Positions 18,385-27,580 of a stretch of DNA of 64,000 bases are shown here, piece by piece. The notes beneath the pieces are model-generated. The model saw nothing but the letters and a program-made list of their open reading frames with translations. It did not search any database and was not told the DNA's origin. Every line of letters starts with the position of its first letter. Position 1 is the first letter of the stretch. The position numbers and the translations under genes are program-made. The stretch spans positions 372,001 to 436,000 of the forward strand of contig NZ_FWZU01000001.1 in the NCBI RefSeq assembly GCF_900177375.1. Reading direction: 5' to 3'. This stretch comes from Desulfovibrio gilichinskyi. GTDB taxonomy: Bacteria > Desulfobacterota > Desulfovibrionia > Desulfovibrionales > Desulfovibrionaceae.

Positions 18385-18477
18385 ACTTTATTTCCAGATT
18401 TTCTTTTAAGGGGGGAAATGCAATTAAGTTATATGTTCGCATAATCAACTAATTGATTTATCCTCCTTGACCTTGGA

Positions 18478-18586
18478 CCCTCTTTTTTTTAGCTTCATTC
18501 TTCCCGCTACTCCTAAAGTGATTAATTATTTCTTCCAGGGAGTTAAGGTTTATAGTCGGGAAGCATAATGAAGAAAAAAAAGAGGG
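18478..18586 (+). promoter_or_regulatory. Long leader hairpin covering the ilvE ribosome site
   Basis: A 13-bp perfect outer stem (CCCTC plus eight T at 18478-18490, with eight A plus GAGGG at 18574-18586) continues inward with two 7-bp stems (18493-18499 with 18567-18573; 18500-18506 with 18557-18563). It closes a loop of about 50 bases. The 3' arm contains most of the ilvE ribosome site GAGGGGG (18582-18588), so the folded form should block translation. Confidence 0.6.
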
Positions 18587-18592
18587 GGATAT

Positions 18593-19516
18593 ATGGTACA
18601 GAAAGCTGAGAAAATCTGGTTTGATGGTAAACTTGTCAACTGGGATGATGCCCAGGTACATGTGCTGACTCATACTTTGCATTACGGTGCAGGCGTTTTT
18701 GAAGGCATCAGGGCATATTGTTGCGTTGATGGAAAATCCGCAGTATTCAGATTAAAAGATCATGTCGTAAGACTTTTTGACTCTGCTAAAATTATCGGTA
18801 TTAAAATCCCTTTTACCATAGATGAAATTGTTGACGCCATTATTGAGACTTTGAAAGTAAACGGCCTTAAGGAAGGATACATCCGTCCTTTGGTCTTTAT
18901 CGGAGATGGCGTCATGGGAGTACATCCCGGTTCGAATCCTATTAGAGTTGCTATTGCAACTTGGCCGTGGGGTGCTTATCTAGGGGAAGAAGCTCTTGAA
19001 AAGGGAATCAGGGTAAAAACATCTTCATTTAATAGACACCATGTAAATGCAATGATGACCAAGGCGAAAGCCTGCGGTAACTACGTGAATTCTATTTTAG
19101 CCAAGGTAGAAGCTGTCACTGACGGGTATGATGAAGCTCTTATGCTTGATACTCAGGGCTTTGTTTCCGAAGCTACAGGTGAAAATATTTTTATTGTTAA
19201 AGATAATATTATTAAAACAACACCGCTCACATCTGTTCTCCCCGGCATAACCCGTGCAAGTCTGATGAAGGTTGCCCGCGATCTCGGTTATGAGGTAGTT
19301 GAACAGCTATTCACACGTGACGAGTTATATATTGCAGATGAAGCTTTCTTCTGCGGCACAGCTGCGGAAGTGACACCTATTCGTGAAGTGGATAATAGAA
19401 TAATAGGCGAAGGCAAATGCGGCCTCGTGACTAAAAAGCTTCAAAAAGATTATTTTAATGTAGTCAAAGGTGGAAACGAAAAGTATTCCGGCTGGCTTGA
19501 TTACTACGAGATTTAG
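18593..19516 (+). CDS. ilvE: Branched-chain amino acid aminotransferase
   Basis: This fold-type IV PLP aminotransferase (307 residues) performs the last step of valine, leucine and isoleucine synthesis. Family marks: [34 protein letters not shown], the PLP-lysine region [37 protein letters not shown], and [13 protein letters not shown] near the phosphate site. The ATG at 18593 is 4 bases after the GGGGG of the ribosome site. It is separated from ilvBNC by 40 kb and preceded by a structured leader, so its own control is likely. Confidence 0.95.
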   Translation: MVQKAEKIWFDGKLVNWDDAQVHVLTHTLHYGAGVFEGIRAYCCVDGKSAVFRLKDHVVRLFDSAKIIGIKIPFTIDEIVDAIIETLKVNGLKEGYIRPLVFIGDGVMGVHPGSNPIRVAIATWPWGAYLGEEALEKGIRVKTSSFNRHHVNAMMTKAKACGNYVNSILAKVEAVTDGYDEALMLDTQGFVSEATGENIFIVKDNIIKTTPLTSVLPGITRASLMKVARDLGYEVVEQLFTRDELYIADEAFFCGTAAEVTPIREVDNRIIGEGKCGLVTKKLQKDYFNVVKGGNEKYSGWLDYYEI

Positions 19517-19525
19517 GGTCTTTTT

Positions 19526-19561
19526 GATGTCCGGAGCTGTCGGTTCCAAGCTCCGGACATC
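19526..19561. terminator. Perfect hairpin between ilvE and dnaX
   Basis: A 13-bp perfect GC-rich stem (19526-19538 with 19549-19561) starts 9 bases after the ilvE stop. There is no T-run after it, so it may be a weak terminator or an RNA-stabilising 3' hairpin. Confidence 0.5.
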
Positions 19562-19600
19562 TGATAATATATGGGGACCACATACGGACTTGCCTGCATA

Positions 19601-21583
19601 ATGAGTACATCTAATCTGACAGCAAAATATCGCCCTCAAACCTTTGCGGAGGTTGCAGGGCAGCACGCAGTCAAAACTATTCTTTCCCGCGCTGCCGCGC
19701 AGGATAAGATTGCCCCTGCCTATCTTTTCAGCGGAACGCGCGGGGTCGGCAAGACTACTATTGCCAGAATTTTCGCCAAGGCACTTAACTGTGTCAACGG
19801 ACCGACAGCAGAGCCTTGCAACGTATGCGAAAACTGCCGTCAGATCACCGCCGGCATAGGTGTTGATGTTGTTGAAATCGATGCTGCCTCCCATGGTAAA
19901 GTAGATGATGCCAGACGTCTTAAAGAAGATATCGGTTATGCTCCGATTGAGTTCCGGTATAAAGTTTTCATCATAGATGAAGCGCATATGCTGACAACTC
20001 AGGCATTCAATGCGCTTCTTAAAACTTTGGAAGAGCCTCCGGCTCACGCGACGTTTATCATGGCAACAACGGAGACTCATAAGTTTCCAGCAACCATCAT
20101 AAGCCGCTGTCAGCATTATGCTTTTAAGATGCTTTCAAGCTCTGAGCTTACAGCGCATCTAGCAAAGATTTTACAGCAGGAAAAGATTGAATTTGAAAGC
20201 GGAGCGGTTGACCTCATAGCCAAAAGAGGGGCCGGCAGTGTCCGTGATTCCATGTCCCTGCTTGGGCAGGTACTAGCTCTCGGCAGTGAAAAACTGCTGG
20301 AATCGGATGTCCGTTCAATCCTTGGACTTGCCGGACGCGATGTCTTTTTCTCGCTTATGCAGGCTATTCATTCACATGACCTTGTTTCAGTCGGCGAAGT
20401 TGTTAAGCAGGTGCTTGATCGTGGACTGGATTTAGGCTTTTTCATCCGTGAGCTGGGTTCTTGCTGGCGAAATATGTTTTTGCTCGGGCAGTCCGGTGAA
20501 AGAGCTATTCCGCTGCTTGATCTTTCTTCTGAGGAAGCAAAAGAATTTATGTATTGGGCAACGACATTTGATCGTTCTTTTGTACATGCCTGCTGGCAGA
20601 TGACCGTTGACGGTCAGCGTAAGGTTATGAACAGTTTAGAACCTGCAATGGCTCTTGAACTTTTATTGCTCAACATGGCGAGTTTGTCTGATCTTATTTC
20701 TGTTGAACGAGCTGGGGCTTTGTTTTCGGCAGCTCCAGTATCAAATCAACCTTCAAATCCGATACAAAGTCAGGCACCACAAGTTCCCAGTTCGGCTTCA
20801 ACACCAGCAGCAGACACGGCTGTGCGCACCGGGTCCGGCTCGGGTGAAACACCTCCGTGGGAAAACTCTCCGCAGAATTCTTCGCAACAGCAGACGAAAT
20901 CAGTTCCGCCCAGACAATCTCAGGGGTCTTTACAGGGTGGCCCGTCTGTCCATAATAATAATGGCATGCAGGGAAGAGCCGCGTCGCAAAGTAGCAATAT
21001 TCCTGCTTCTGGTCGTCCTATGGGCCGCAGCGAGTCTGGAAGCCCTGCAGGACATAGCAGCTCAAGCGAAGCGGGATCGGAAGATTCATCTGTTCCTGAC
21101 GATGTTCATCTCCAAAATACTAAGACTGATACTAACGATTTTTATGAATCCGAATATGAAGCTCAGCCAGAAGCAGTCTATGATCCTCATCTTGAGACAG
21201 AATCTGCATCTTTTTCTGCTGTAAACGGTCCGCGTGACTTTGAAGGATTTCTAAAGTACGTGAGCGAAAGCGGTGTAAACGGAACCGTTGCGGGGCTTTC
21301 TAATTGTAAAGGGAAGGTTGCTGACGGCAAGCTTGTGCTCACCTGTGCGAATCCGTTTCATCAGAGTCAAGTGGGCTCCCGTGAATGTAAGGCTGTTGTC
21401 GGTAAGCTGGCTGCTGAATATTATGGAGAGATTACGGAAGTTGAAATTGTAGTTAGCAGCAAGGGCGTTCGTAAAAGCAGACAGCAACTCCGCGCTGAAG
21501 TTGAAGAACATCCGGATGTTATACGTGTGGTGGATGCGTTTAGCGCATCAATTATTTCAGTTGAACCACGCAGGGATGTCTAA
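19601..21583 (+). CDS. dnaX: DNA polymerase III subunit tau/gamma
   Basis: This is the clamp-loader ATPase of the replisome. The 660-residue protein has the DnaX start KYRPQTFAEVAGQHAVK, Walker A GTRGVGKTT and the zinc-binding cysteines in CVNGP..CNVCENC. The Walker B region is KVFIIDEAHML, and the sensor/arginine region is ATTETHKFPATIISRCQHY. After about residue 370 comes a long Pro/Ser/Gln-rich linker (about 380-540), then a C-terminal domain as in tau. I chose the ATG at 19601 because the family starts just before KYRPQTF; an in-frame ATG at 19571 adds ten residues. I saw no A-AAA-AAG slippery site, so there is no evidence for a programmed short gamma form. ybaB and recR follow. Confidence 0.94.
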   Translation: MSTSNLTAKYRPQTFAEVAGQHAVKTILSRAAAQDKIAPAYLFSGTRGVGKTTIARIFAKALNCVNGPTAEPCNVCENCRQITAGIGVDVVEIDAASHGKVDDARRLKEDIGYAPIEFRYKVFIIDEAHMLTTQAFNALLKTLEEPPAHATFIMATTETHKFPATIISRCQHYAFKMLSSSELTAHLAKILQQEKIEFESGAVDLIAKRGAGSVRDSMSLLGQVLALGSEKLLESDVRSILGLAGRDVFFSLMQAIHSHDLVSVGEVVKQVLDRGLDLGFFIRELGSCWRNMFLLGQSGERAIPLLDLSSEEAKEFMYWATTFDRSFVHACWQMTVDGQRKVMNSLEPAMALELLLLNMASLSDLISVERAGALFSAAPVSNQPSNPIQSQAPQVPSSASTPAADTAVRTGSGSGETPPWENSPQNSSQQQTKSVPPRQSQGSLQGGPSVHNNNGMQGRAASQSSNIPASGRPMGRSESGSPAGHSSSSEAGSEDSSVPDDVHLQNTKTDTNDFYESEYEAQPEAVYDPHLETESASFSAVNGPRDFEGFLKYVSESGVNGTVAGLSNCKGKVADGKLVLTCANPFHQSQVGSRECKAVVGKLAAEYYGEITEVEIVVSSKGVRKSRQQLRAEVEEHPDVIRVVDAFSASIISVEPRRDV

Positions 21584-21633
21584 ATCTCTGCGCAGTGTTT
21601 TAAATTAAATCTCATTTCATAAGGAGAAATATA

Positions 21634-21945
21634 ATGAAAGGTATGAATGACTTAATGCGTCAGGCTCAGATAATGCAGCGTAAAATGACTCAGCTTCAGG
21701 AAGAACTTAAAGACCGCGAAGTTGAAAGTTCTGCCGGCGGCGGAATGGTAACCGTTAAAGTTAACGGTTCTTCTGAAGTTCTGGCTATTACCATCGATCC
21801 TGCTGTTGTTGAATCAGGTGATGTAGAAATGATTCAGGATCTTGTTTTATCCGCAGTCAACGATGCTAATAAAAAAGCTAAAGCCATGATGGAAACAGAA
21901 ATGTCGAAGATCACCGGCGGCATGAATATTCCGGGTATGTTTTAA
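21634..21945 (+). CDS. ybaB: YbaB/EbfC-family nucleoid-associated protein
   Basis: This is a 103-residue DNA-binding protein, dimeric in the family. It starts MKGMNDLMRQAQIMQRKMTQLQEELKDREVE and has the glycine-rich strand turn SAGGGMVTVKVNG, then TIDPAVVESGDVEMIQDLVLSAVNDANKKA. The gene sits between dnaX and recR, the classic order in many bacteria, with AAGGAG before the ATG. A terminator follows. Confidence 0.94.
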   Translation: MKGMNDLMRQAQIMQRKMTQLQEELKDREVESSAGGGMVTVKVNGSSEVLAITIDPAVVESGDVEMIQDLVLSAVNDANKKAKAMMETEMSKITGGMNIPGMF

Positions 21946-21965
21946 TAAAATTTGATTTCTTTTTC

Positions 21966-22005
21966 GGTCAGAGAGAAATTTTTAAAAGTTTCTCTCTGGC
22001 CTTTT
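21966..22005 (+). terminator. Terminator after ybaB
   Basis: A 13-bp stem (GGTCAGAGAGAAA, 21966-21978, with 21989-22001; one G-T pair) followed by CTTTTC. Confidence 0.75.
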
Positions 22006-22053
22006 CAAAAAGTTTTTAATGCCACTGATGTATAACGATATATAGAGGTTCCT

Positions 22054-22659
22054 GTGGATAATTTGCCGGCCCCTTTGCGGGTTGTGGCTCAAGAGTTGGC
22101 CAAACTTCCTGGTCTCGGTCCAAAATCAGCATTGCGTATTGCCCTTACTATGCTCAAAATGCCTAAGGAAAAGGTTTCCGCAATCGGGCAGAGTATAATT
22201 GAGCTACGCGATAAGCTTTGCATATGCGAACAATGTGCAAGTATTACTGAAACATGTCCCTGTCACATTTGTTCTGATCCAGGTAGGGAAAGTGATAAGC
22301 TTTGCTTAGTTTCCGAATGGGATTCACTGCTGTCGATTGAAGAAATGGGACTCTACCGGGGGTACTATTTAGTTCTCGGCGGACTATTGTCACCACTTGA
22401 TGGTATTTCTCCCCAGCATTTAGAGTTTAATAAGCTTGAAGCACGCCTTGCTAAAGGCGAAGTAAAAGAGCTTATTCTAGCCCTCGGTGCGACGGTGGAA
22501 GCTGAAGGAACGGCTTCATACATTAAAAATATGGTTCAAAATCGTTTTCCTCAGGTAGAACTGAGCCGTCTTGCTCAGGGAATTCCTATTGGTACCGAAG
22601 TGAAACACACAGATAAAGAGACTCTTCGGCAGTCTCTTGAATATCGTCAGAAATTATAG
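22054..22659 (+). CDS. recR: Recombination mediator protein RecR
   Basis: This protein, with RecO, loads RecA at gaps. The 201-residue protein has the helix-hairpin-helix LAKLPGLGPKSALRIAL, the C4 zinc finger CEQCASITETCPCHIC, and a Toprim domain with the conserved end LGGLLSPLDGISP. It closes with ALGATVEAEGTASYIKNM and LAQGIPIGTE. The start is GTG at 22054 preceded by GAGG. A terminator lies between it and ybaB, so it probably relies on partial read-through or its own promoter. Confidence 0.95.
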   Translation: MDNLPAPLRVVAQELAKLPGLGPKSALRIALTMLKMPKEKVSAIGQSIIELRDKLCICEQCASITETCPCHICSDPGRESDKLCLVSEWDSLLSIEEMGLYRGYYLVLGGLLSPLDGISPQHLEFNKLEARLAKGEVKELILALGATVEAEGTASYIKNMVQNRFPQVELSRLAQGIPIGTEVKHTDKETLRQSLEYRQKL

Positions 22660-22782
22660 ATAGTTAATTTTCTTGACTGCTGAATTAACAGTTTCGATAC
22701 TCTTCATCCTGAGAATATCAGGTGACCTGCATCAATTTAATATGAAAATTTTTTATAAGAATAACTTTGATAAGGAAATCTG

Positions 22783-24975
22783 ATGTCGGACACTCTGATT
22801 GGTGAAGTGCGAACAGTTGTCTATCACAATGAAGAGAACGGTTATGTTGTAGCACGTATTTCTTCAAAAGATGAGCCTTCACAGATTACTGTTGTTGGCT
22901 GTTTAGGACAACTTACGCCCGGAGATTCCGCAGAATTTCAGGGGCATTGGAAACAGCATGCTAAATTCGGACGTCAGTTTGAAGCGGACATTTATGAACG
23001 CATTCGTCCGGCGACTGAAGCCGGTGTGATCAGATTCCTTAAGTCTTCATCCCTTAAAGGTATAGGGGAAGCCATTGCAACTGAAATGGTAAGCGAATTC
23101 GGAGTTGGAGTTCTTGATATTCTTGATGAAGAACCTGAAAAACTTTTGAAGATAAAAGGCATTTCCCAAAAGAAACTTGATGGGATTGTCGAGTCATGGC
23201 AATCGCAGCGCGAAATAAAAAATCTGATTATTTTTCTTCATACACATGAAGTTCCTCCGACATATGCCACGCGGATATTTAATCTTTACGGCGCACAATC
23301 AGTCAAACGAATCAGCGAAAATCCGTACGAACTGGCTTACGATATTCGCGGTATTGGTTTTAAAACTGCCGATACCATGGCCCTTAAACTCGGCTTTGCA
23401 GAAGATTCTCCGCAGCGAATCGAAGCTGCAATCATTTATTCCCTTTTTTCCGTCAGTGAACGGGGCGGTCATATGTTCAGTCCGCGTGAGAAGCTGGAGG
23501 AAGATGTTTCCAAAATGCTAGGCGGAGTAGATCCGTCTCTGATTGCGTACGGAATCAGTGCTCTTGAAGATAGGAAACGGATCAGAGTAGAAAACCTTCC
23601 TGAGCAGGATATTGATCAGGCTGTTTTTCTGATGCACTTTTACAGATTTGAAAGCGAAATATGTAAACGGTTGCACGGGCTTGTCAGCCATCCGTCACCT
23701 GTCAGCAAAGAAAAAGTTGAAAAAGCTTTGCCGGAAGTTGAAAAGGAACTGGGGTTCACTCTTTCCGCAGAACAACGGGAAGCTGTCTTTGATGCCTGCG
23801 TGAACAAATTTTTTATTATTACCGGCGGACCGGGGACAGGTAAGACTACAATAACCCGCGCTGTTGTACTGACTCTTAGTGAACTGGGTCTTAAAGTTAA
23901 GCTTGCAGCACCCACCGGTCGAGCCGCAAAGAGACTTTCGGAAGCGACAGGACGTTCTGCATCCACTATTCACAGAATGTTGCAATATACCCCGGATAAC
24001 GGCGGTTTTTATTACAATGAAGATCAGAAGCTGAAGGCTGATGTTTTAGTTGTTGATGAAGCTTCTATGCTGGATTCACAGCTGTGTCTTTCAGTACTTA
24101 GGGCTGTTCCCTTGACATGCAGGGTTATCTTTGTAGGTGACGTTAATCAGCTCCCTTCAGTTGGGCCCGGTAATGTCCTCTCCGATTTACTGCAAAGCGG
24201 AGAAGTTCCGAGCGCAGTTCTAAGTCATATTTTCAGGCAGGCGCAAGAAAGCTATATTGTTGTAAATGCGCATAGAATAAATGATGGATTATTTCCTCTG
24301 GACCATCCGGCAGATGCGCCAGAAGCTGATTTTTTCTGGATTCCGCAGGAGTCTCCGCTGAAAGTGCAGGAAATGATAGCGCAGACAGTTTGCGAAAGGA
24401 TTCCGGAGAGATATGATCTTGACCCGATGACAGATATTCAGGTGCTTACACCTATGCATAAAGGGGATGTCGGCACTCAGAAACTCAATGCGTTGCTGCA
24501 GGAACGACTTAATCCTTCAAAAGGCAAATCTCTTAAAAGGGGATTTGTTGAATACAGAGTCGGCGATCGAATTCTGCAACTGCGAAATAATTATGAAAAA
24601 GAGGTTTTTAACGGTGATCTAGGGCGGGTAATGTATATTGATACCGATGCAAACGAGCTTACAGCTGAATTTGACGGAAACATCGTTCATTATGAGATGT
24701 CAGATCTTGATGAGCTGTCTCTTGCGTACGCTGTAAGTGTGCATAAATCTCAGGGCAGTGAATATCCTGCCATAGTTATGCCGATTGTTTCACAGCATTA
24801 CCTTTTGTTGCAACGCAATCTTCTTTATACAGCACTTACGCGAGCACGGACTTTAGCAGTGCTGGTCGGTAGTAAAAGAGCTTTTCACATCGGTTTAAAT
24901 AATATTACCGCAGGGAAAAGATTCACCAATCTGCGTTACCGGATCAAGCAGATCTTTGATGAAAATTTATTGTAG
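22783..24975 (+). CDS. recD2: RecD2-type superfamily 1 DNA helicase
   Basis: This 730-residue 5'-3' DNA helicase is of the RecBC-independent RecD2 type. The N-terminal region starts with an OB-like domain (TLIGEVRTVVYHNEENGYVVARI), followed by tandem helix-hairpin-helix motifs (LKGIGEAIA, IKGISQKKL, IRGIGFKTAD). The helicase core has Walker A GGPGTGKTT (about 347), APTGRAAKRL, Walker B VVDEASMLD, the GDVNQLPSVGPGNVL motif, SVHKSQGSEYP and LLYTALTRAR. The length and N-terminal extension separate it from RecD of RecBCD. No recB or recC is nearby. Confidence 0.93.
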   Translation: MSDTLIGEVRTVVYHNEENGYVVARISSKDEPSQITVVGCLGQLTPGDSAEFQGHWKQHAKFGRQFEADIYERIRPATEAGVIRFLKSSSLKGIGEAIATEMVSEFGVGVLDILDEEPEKLLKIKGISQKKLDGIVESWQSQREIKNLIIFLHTHEVPPTYATRIFNLYGAQSVKRISENPYELAYDIRGIGFKTADTMALKLGFAEDSPQRIEAAIIYSLFSVSERGGHMFSPREKLEEDVSKMLGGVDPSLIAYGISALEDRKRIRVENLPEQDIDQAVFLMHFYRFESEICKRLHGLVSHPSPVSKEKVEKALPEVEKELGFTLSAEQREAVFDACVNKFFIITGGPGTGKTTITRAVVLTLSELGLKVKLAAPTGRAAKRLSEATGRSASTIHRMLQYTPDNGGFYYNEDQKLKADVLVVDEASMLDSQLCLSVLRAVPLTCRVIFVGDVNQLPSVGPGNVLSDLLQSGEVPSAVLSHIFRQAQESYIVVNAHRINDGLFPLDHPADAPEADFFWIPQESPLKVQEMIAQTVCERIPERYDLDPMTDIQVLTPMHKGDVGTQKLNALLQERLNPSKGKSLKRGFVEYRVGDRILQLRNNYEKEVFNGDLGRVMYIDTDANELTAEFDGNIVHYEMSDLDELSLAYAVSVHKSQGSEYPAIVMPIVSQHYLLLQRNLLYTALTRARTLAVLVGSKRAFHIGLNNITAGKRFTNLRYRIKQIFDENLL

Positions 24976-25003
24976 CAGCTGAAGTTCAGGGATTTATTCA
25001 CTC

Positions 25004-27274
25004 TTATATTTTGCGTCTTTCGCGCACCCAGCAATTTCCTTCGATGGATTTTGCCCATTTTTTGAGTGATGCGGCTTGTTCGCCTATTTCAAAAAGTGAT
25101 TGTTCGGGAGTGCAGTCTAGAATCGCCAGCGAAACAGAGACCAGAGGGAATGTTGAAACGGTTCCGTCGCGTCCTTTTCCTTCCATCCAGCCGTTGGTTC
25201 TGTCTTTTGCATTGTAGCTGGTCTTAACTAATCTTTTGAAGCAGCGGGTAATAGCAAGACAGATTCTTTCAGCTTTTTCCGGTGAGATTATCTGAACAAA
25301 GTCGTCACCGCCGATATGACCGATAAAATCCGTATCTGATCCATGTTTTGCTGTAGCCCAGGTAATTACACGGCTGATGAGTAGAATTATTTTGTCACCG
25401 CTTTTAAAACCGTATGTATCATTATAAACTTTGAAATTGTCTAGGTCCGCATAAATTATACTGTATTGTTTGCCTTCTTTCATGCGGCGTTCAATTTCTC
25501 TTTCAATTCCGAGATTACCGGGCAAACCTGTCAGCGGATTAGTTCCTTTTGCCATTTCAACCTGAGCATGAGCAAGGTTATCCAAGAGTCTCTGGACGGA
25601 AACAATCCCGTATAATTTATCATTTTTCGTTACGATGATATCATCATATGCCTTCTTTCTTTCTCTCGCCATTGCCAGCTTTGAAACGTTTTCTACGGGG
25701 GTCTCTAAATCAACTGAAAGCGGAGAATCATCCATGACCGAGGTAATCGGTTTGTTGCAATAAAGTGCAACTCCGAATTTCCCGGAAAGGTGTTTGTTCA
25801 GATTATATTCCATGATCAATCCGCATGGGATACTGTTTTTTACAACAATAACGCTGCTGATTGATCTGCCTTGCTCAAAAAAGCCTTGAACGACCGGTAC
25901 AGGAGTATCGAGTTCAACGGAATCAACAGGTATGGCCAGATTTTTTACAGGTGTTCCGCAGATATTATGGTCAATTTTTAAGTCTGGAGATTTTTTGATG
26001 TTAAGAGCTTCAATCGTTAATTCCGGTTTTATTTTTGCCGGTTTCGCAAAGAAGTACCCCTGCCCCATGTGAACGCCCATGTCTATCATCGCTACTGCCT
26101 GAGATTGTGTTTCGATCCCTTCAACAATTAACTTGCCGCCGATTTTCTCAGCAAAATCTGTAAAAGTTTCTACAATAGCGCGATTTACCATGCTTGTTTC
26201 AATGTTATTAACAAATGACTGATCCAGTTTGATATAATCAGGCTTGATCTCCGCAATGGAGGAAAGGCCGGAATATCCTGTTCCCGCATCGTCAATTGCG
26301 ACCATGTAACCTTGGTTTCTGTAGTGCTCAAGCGTTTTACGAAATGTTTTAAAATCTTTGACACTATGTCGTTCTGTTATTTCAAAAACTATATTTTCAG
26401 GCTTGAGATTCCAGCGATCAAGCAGAATTCTGGTTTCACCGGATGAAAAATTCGGGTCGACAATTGTACGGGGATGAATGTTCAGGAATAGTTTTTGTTG
26501 AGGATTTATTGTACCGAAAGAGCTTATTGCGGCTTCTCGACATATTTTTTCCAACTGGAAGAGTTTGCCGAGTTTTTCAGCCATATCAAACAAGGTCAAA
26601 GGAGAGCGGAAGGGCGAGTTTAAAGGTCCTCTTGCAAGGGCTTCCCACGCATGAATTTTTTTGTCAGCCAAGTTTATTATCGGTTGATAATGGCTGCTAA
26701 CTTTGCCTAGAGAAATAATTTCACAAAATTCTTTACTTAATTCCATATTTGAAATGTCTGTACAGTTTTGTGCCTCAAGTCTGGCTTCACCTATTGCCGA
26801 TAGAAAATCGGACCATGATTTATTATCAGTATGGGCTGCATGAAAAAAAGAATGTCCACTGTTTATGGTGATAGTATTCCCTGTCCGCCCGATCTGTTCA
26901 CTTTTTACTTTGTTTTCGATGTTTACCTTGAATTGATAAGCTAATTCTTCAAGGGACAGCTCTGCTTTGCATTCAGTTGGATCAAGTAAAAAGAATTCTC
27001 CGGAGTTGAACGAAAAAATATGAAACTCATCATGTTGTAAATGGTTATAGCCTTCGTTTTCAATTTCAGTCCGGATTTGGATTTCAAGATTCTCAGCCCA
27101 TTCCGTTCCATACATTTCAGTTAAGATAGGAAAGTCTTGAATTGCGAAGTATAAAATATTAAGCCTGCATACATTTTGAATTAAACTTCCAATTCCCGGG
27201 CCATCAATGAAGCTCGTTTTTTTGGTTGATGGAAAGTTTGTCGAGTTAGATTTTTTTTTGATAAGCTGTAACAT
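25004..27274 (-). CDS. Multidomain EAL-CBS-GGDEF cyclic di-GMP signalling protein
   Basis: This 756-residue cytoplasmic protein has four parts. Residues 25-165 look like a worn GGDEF-like fold. Residues 175-420 form an EAL phosphodiesterase domain with EAL (211-213), FLNIHP, VFEITE, AIDDAGTGYSG, YIKLD, IVEGIE and GQGYFFAKP, so the metal and catalytic residues are present. Residues 440-565 hold a CBS pair. Residues 575-740 form a GGDEF domain with the signature GGDDF (655-659) and an intact ADLDNFKVYND loop; the inhibitory-site Arg is missing. Both activities are possible. CBS domains usually bind adenine nucleotides, which would tie c-di-GMP turnover to energy state (inference). It lies next to the polysaccharide locus, a typical c-di-GMP target. 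Confidence 0.9.
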   Translation of the reverse strand: MLQLIKKKSNSTNFPSTKKTSFIDGPGIGSLIQNVCRLNILYFAIQDFPILTEMYGTEWAENLEIQIRTEIENEGYNHLQHDEFHIFSFNSGEFFLLDPTECKAELSLEELAYQFKVNIENKVKSEQIGRTGNTITINSGHSFFHAAHTDNKSWSDFLSAIGEARLEAQNCTDISNMELSKEFCEIISLGKVSSHYQPIINLADKKIHAWEALARGPLNSPFRSPLTLFDMAEKLGKLFQLEKICREAAISSFGTINPQQKLFLNIHPRTIVDPNFSSGETRILLDRWNLKPENIVFEITERHSVKDFKTFRKTLEHYRNQGYMVAIDDAGTGYSGLSSIAEIKPDYIKLDQSFVNNIETSMVNRAIVETFTDFAEKIGGKLIVEGIETQSQAVAMIDMGVHMGQGYFFAKPAKIKPELTIEALNIKKSPDLKIDHNICGTPVKNLAIPVDSVELDTPVPVVQGFFEQGRSISSVIVVKNSIPCGLIMEYNLNKHLSGKFGVALYCNKPITSVMDDSPLSVDLETPVENVSKLAMARERKKAYDDIIVTKNDKLYGIVSVQRLLDNLAHAQVEMAKGTNPLTGLPGNLGIEREIERRMKEGKQYSIIYADLDNFKVYNDTYGFKSGDKIILLISRVITWATAKHGSDTDFIGHIGGDDFVQIISPEKAERICLAITRCFKRLVKTSYNAKDRTNGWMEGKGRDGTVSTFPLVSVSLAILDCTPEQSLFEIGEQAASLKKWAKSIEGNCWVRERRKI

Positions 27275-27580
27275 GGTAACATAAGCTCCATTATATATAT
27301 CAATGTCTCAAATATAAACTTTAAGTACCTTTGCAATCTTATCCCTCGCGCGGGATGAGAGGACATTACATCTATAATATATTATTTTGTTACCGACGGG
27401 TTACAATTGGTTTAAGAAATGCTGCTGTTTAGATAGAATAAGCCGCTGGAGTGTTAATGCCTTTTAATGTAGGTGTATGGAGTAAACAGCTTCTGCTGAA
27501 GTCCGTGCACTGTTTCTGTTAGATCCGGTAGACGATATCTTTGCTCTTACAGTAATTTTGATAAAGCTTGGCAGGAATTT
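27275..27580. other. Intergenic region upstream of the exopolysaccharide locus
   Basis: These 306 bases separate the divergent c-di-GMP gene and the first gene of the polysaccharide locus. They contain AT-rich stretches and short imperfect inverted repeats, but no promoter I can assign. A possible 21-codon frame (27457-27522) with a weak ribosome site has no support. Confidence 0.4.

Noticed and set aside
18931-18941. GGTTCGAATCC resembling a tRNA T-arm
   Set aside because: It lies inside the well-supported ilvE coding sequence and has no acceptor or anticodon arms around it.
19601-21583. Programmed frameshift for a short gamma form in dnaX
   Set aside because: I found no A-AAA-AAG or similar slippery heptamer followed by a stem in the gene.
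27457-27522. 21-codon frame with weak TGGAG site upstream of the polysaccharide locus
   Set aside because: No recognisable features and no structural reason to call it; chance frames of this size are common.
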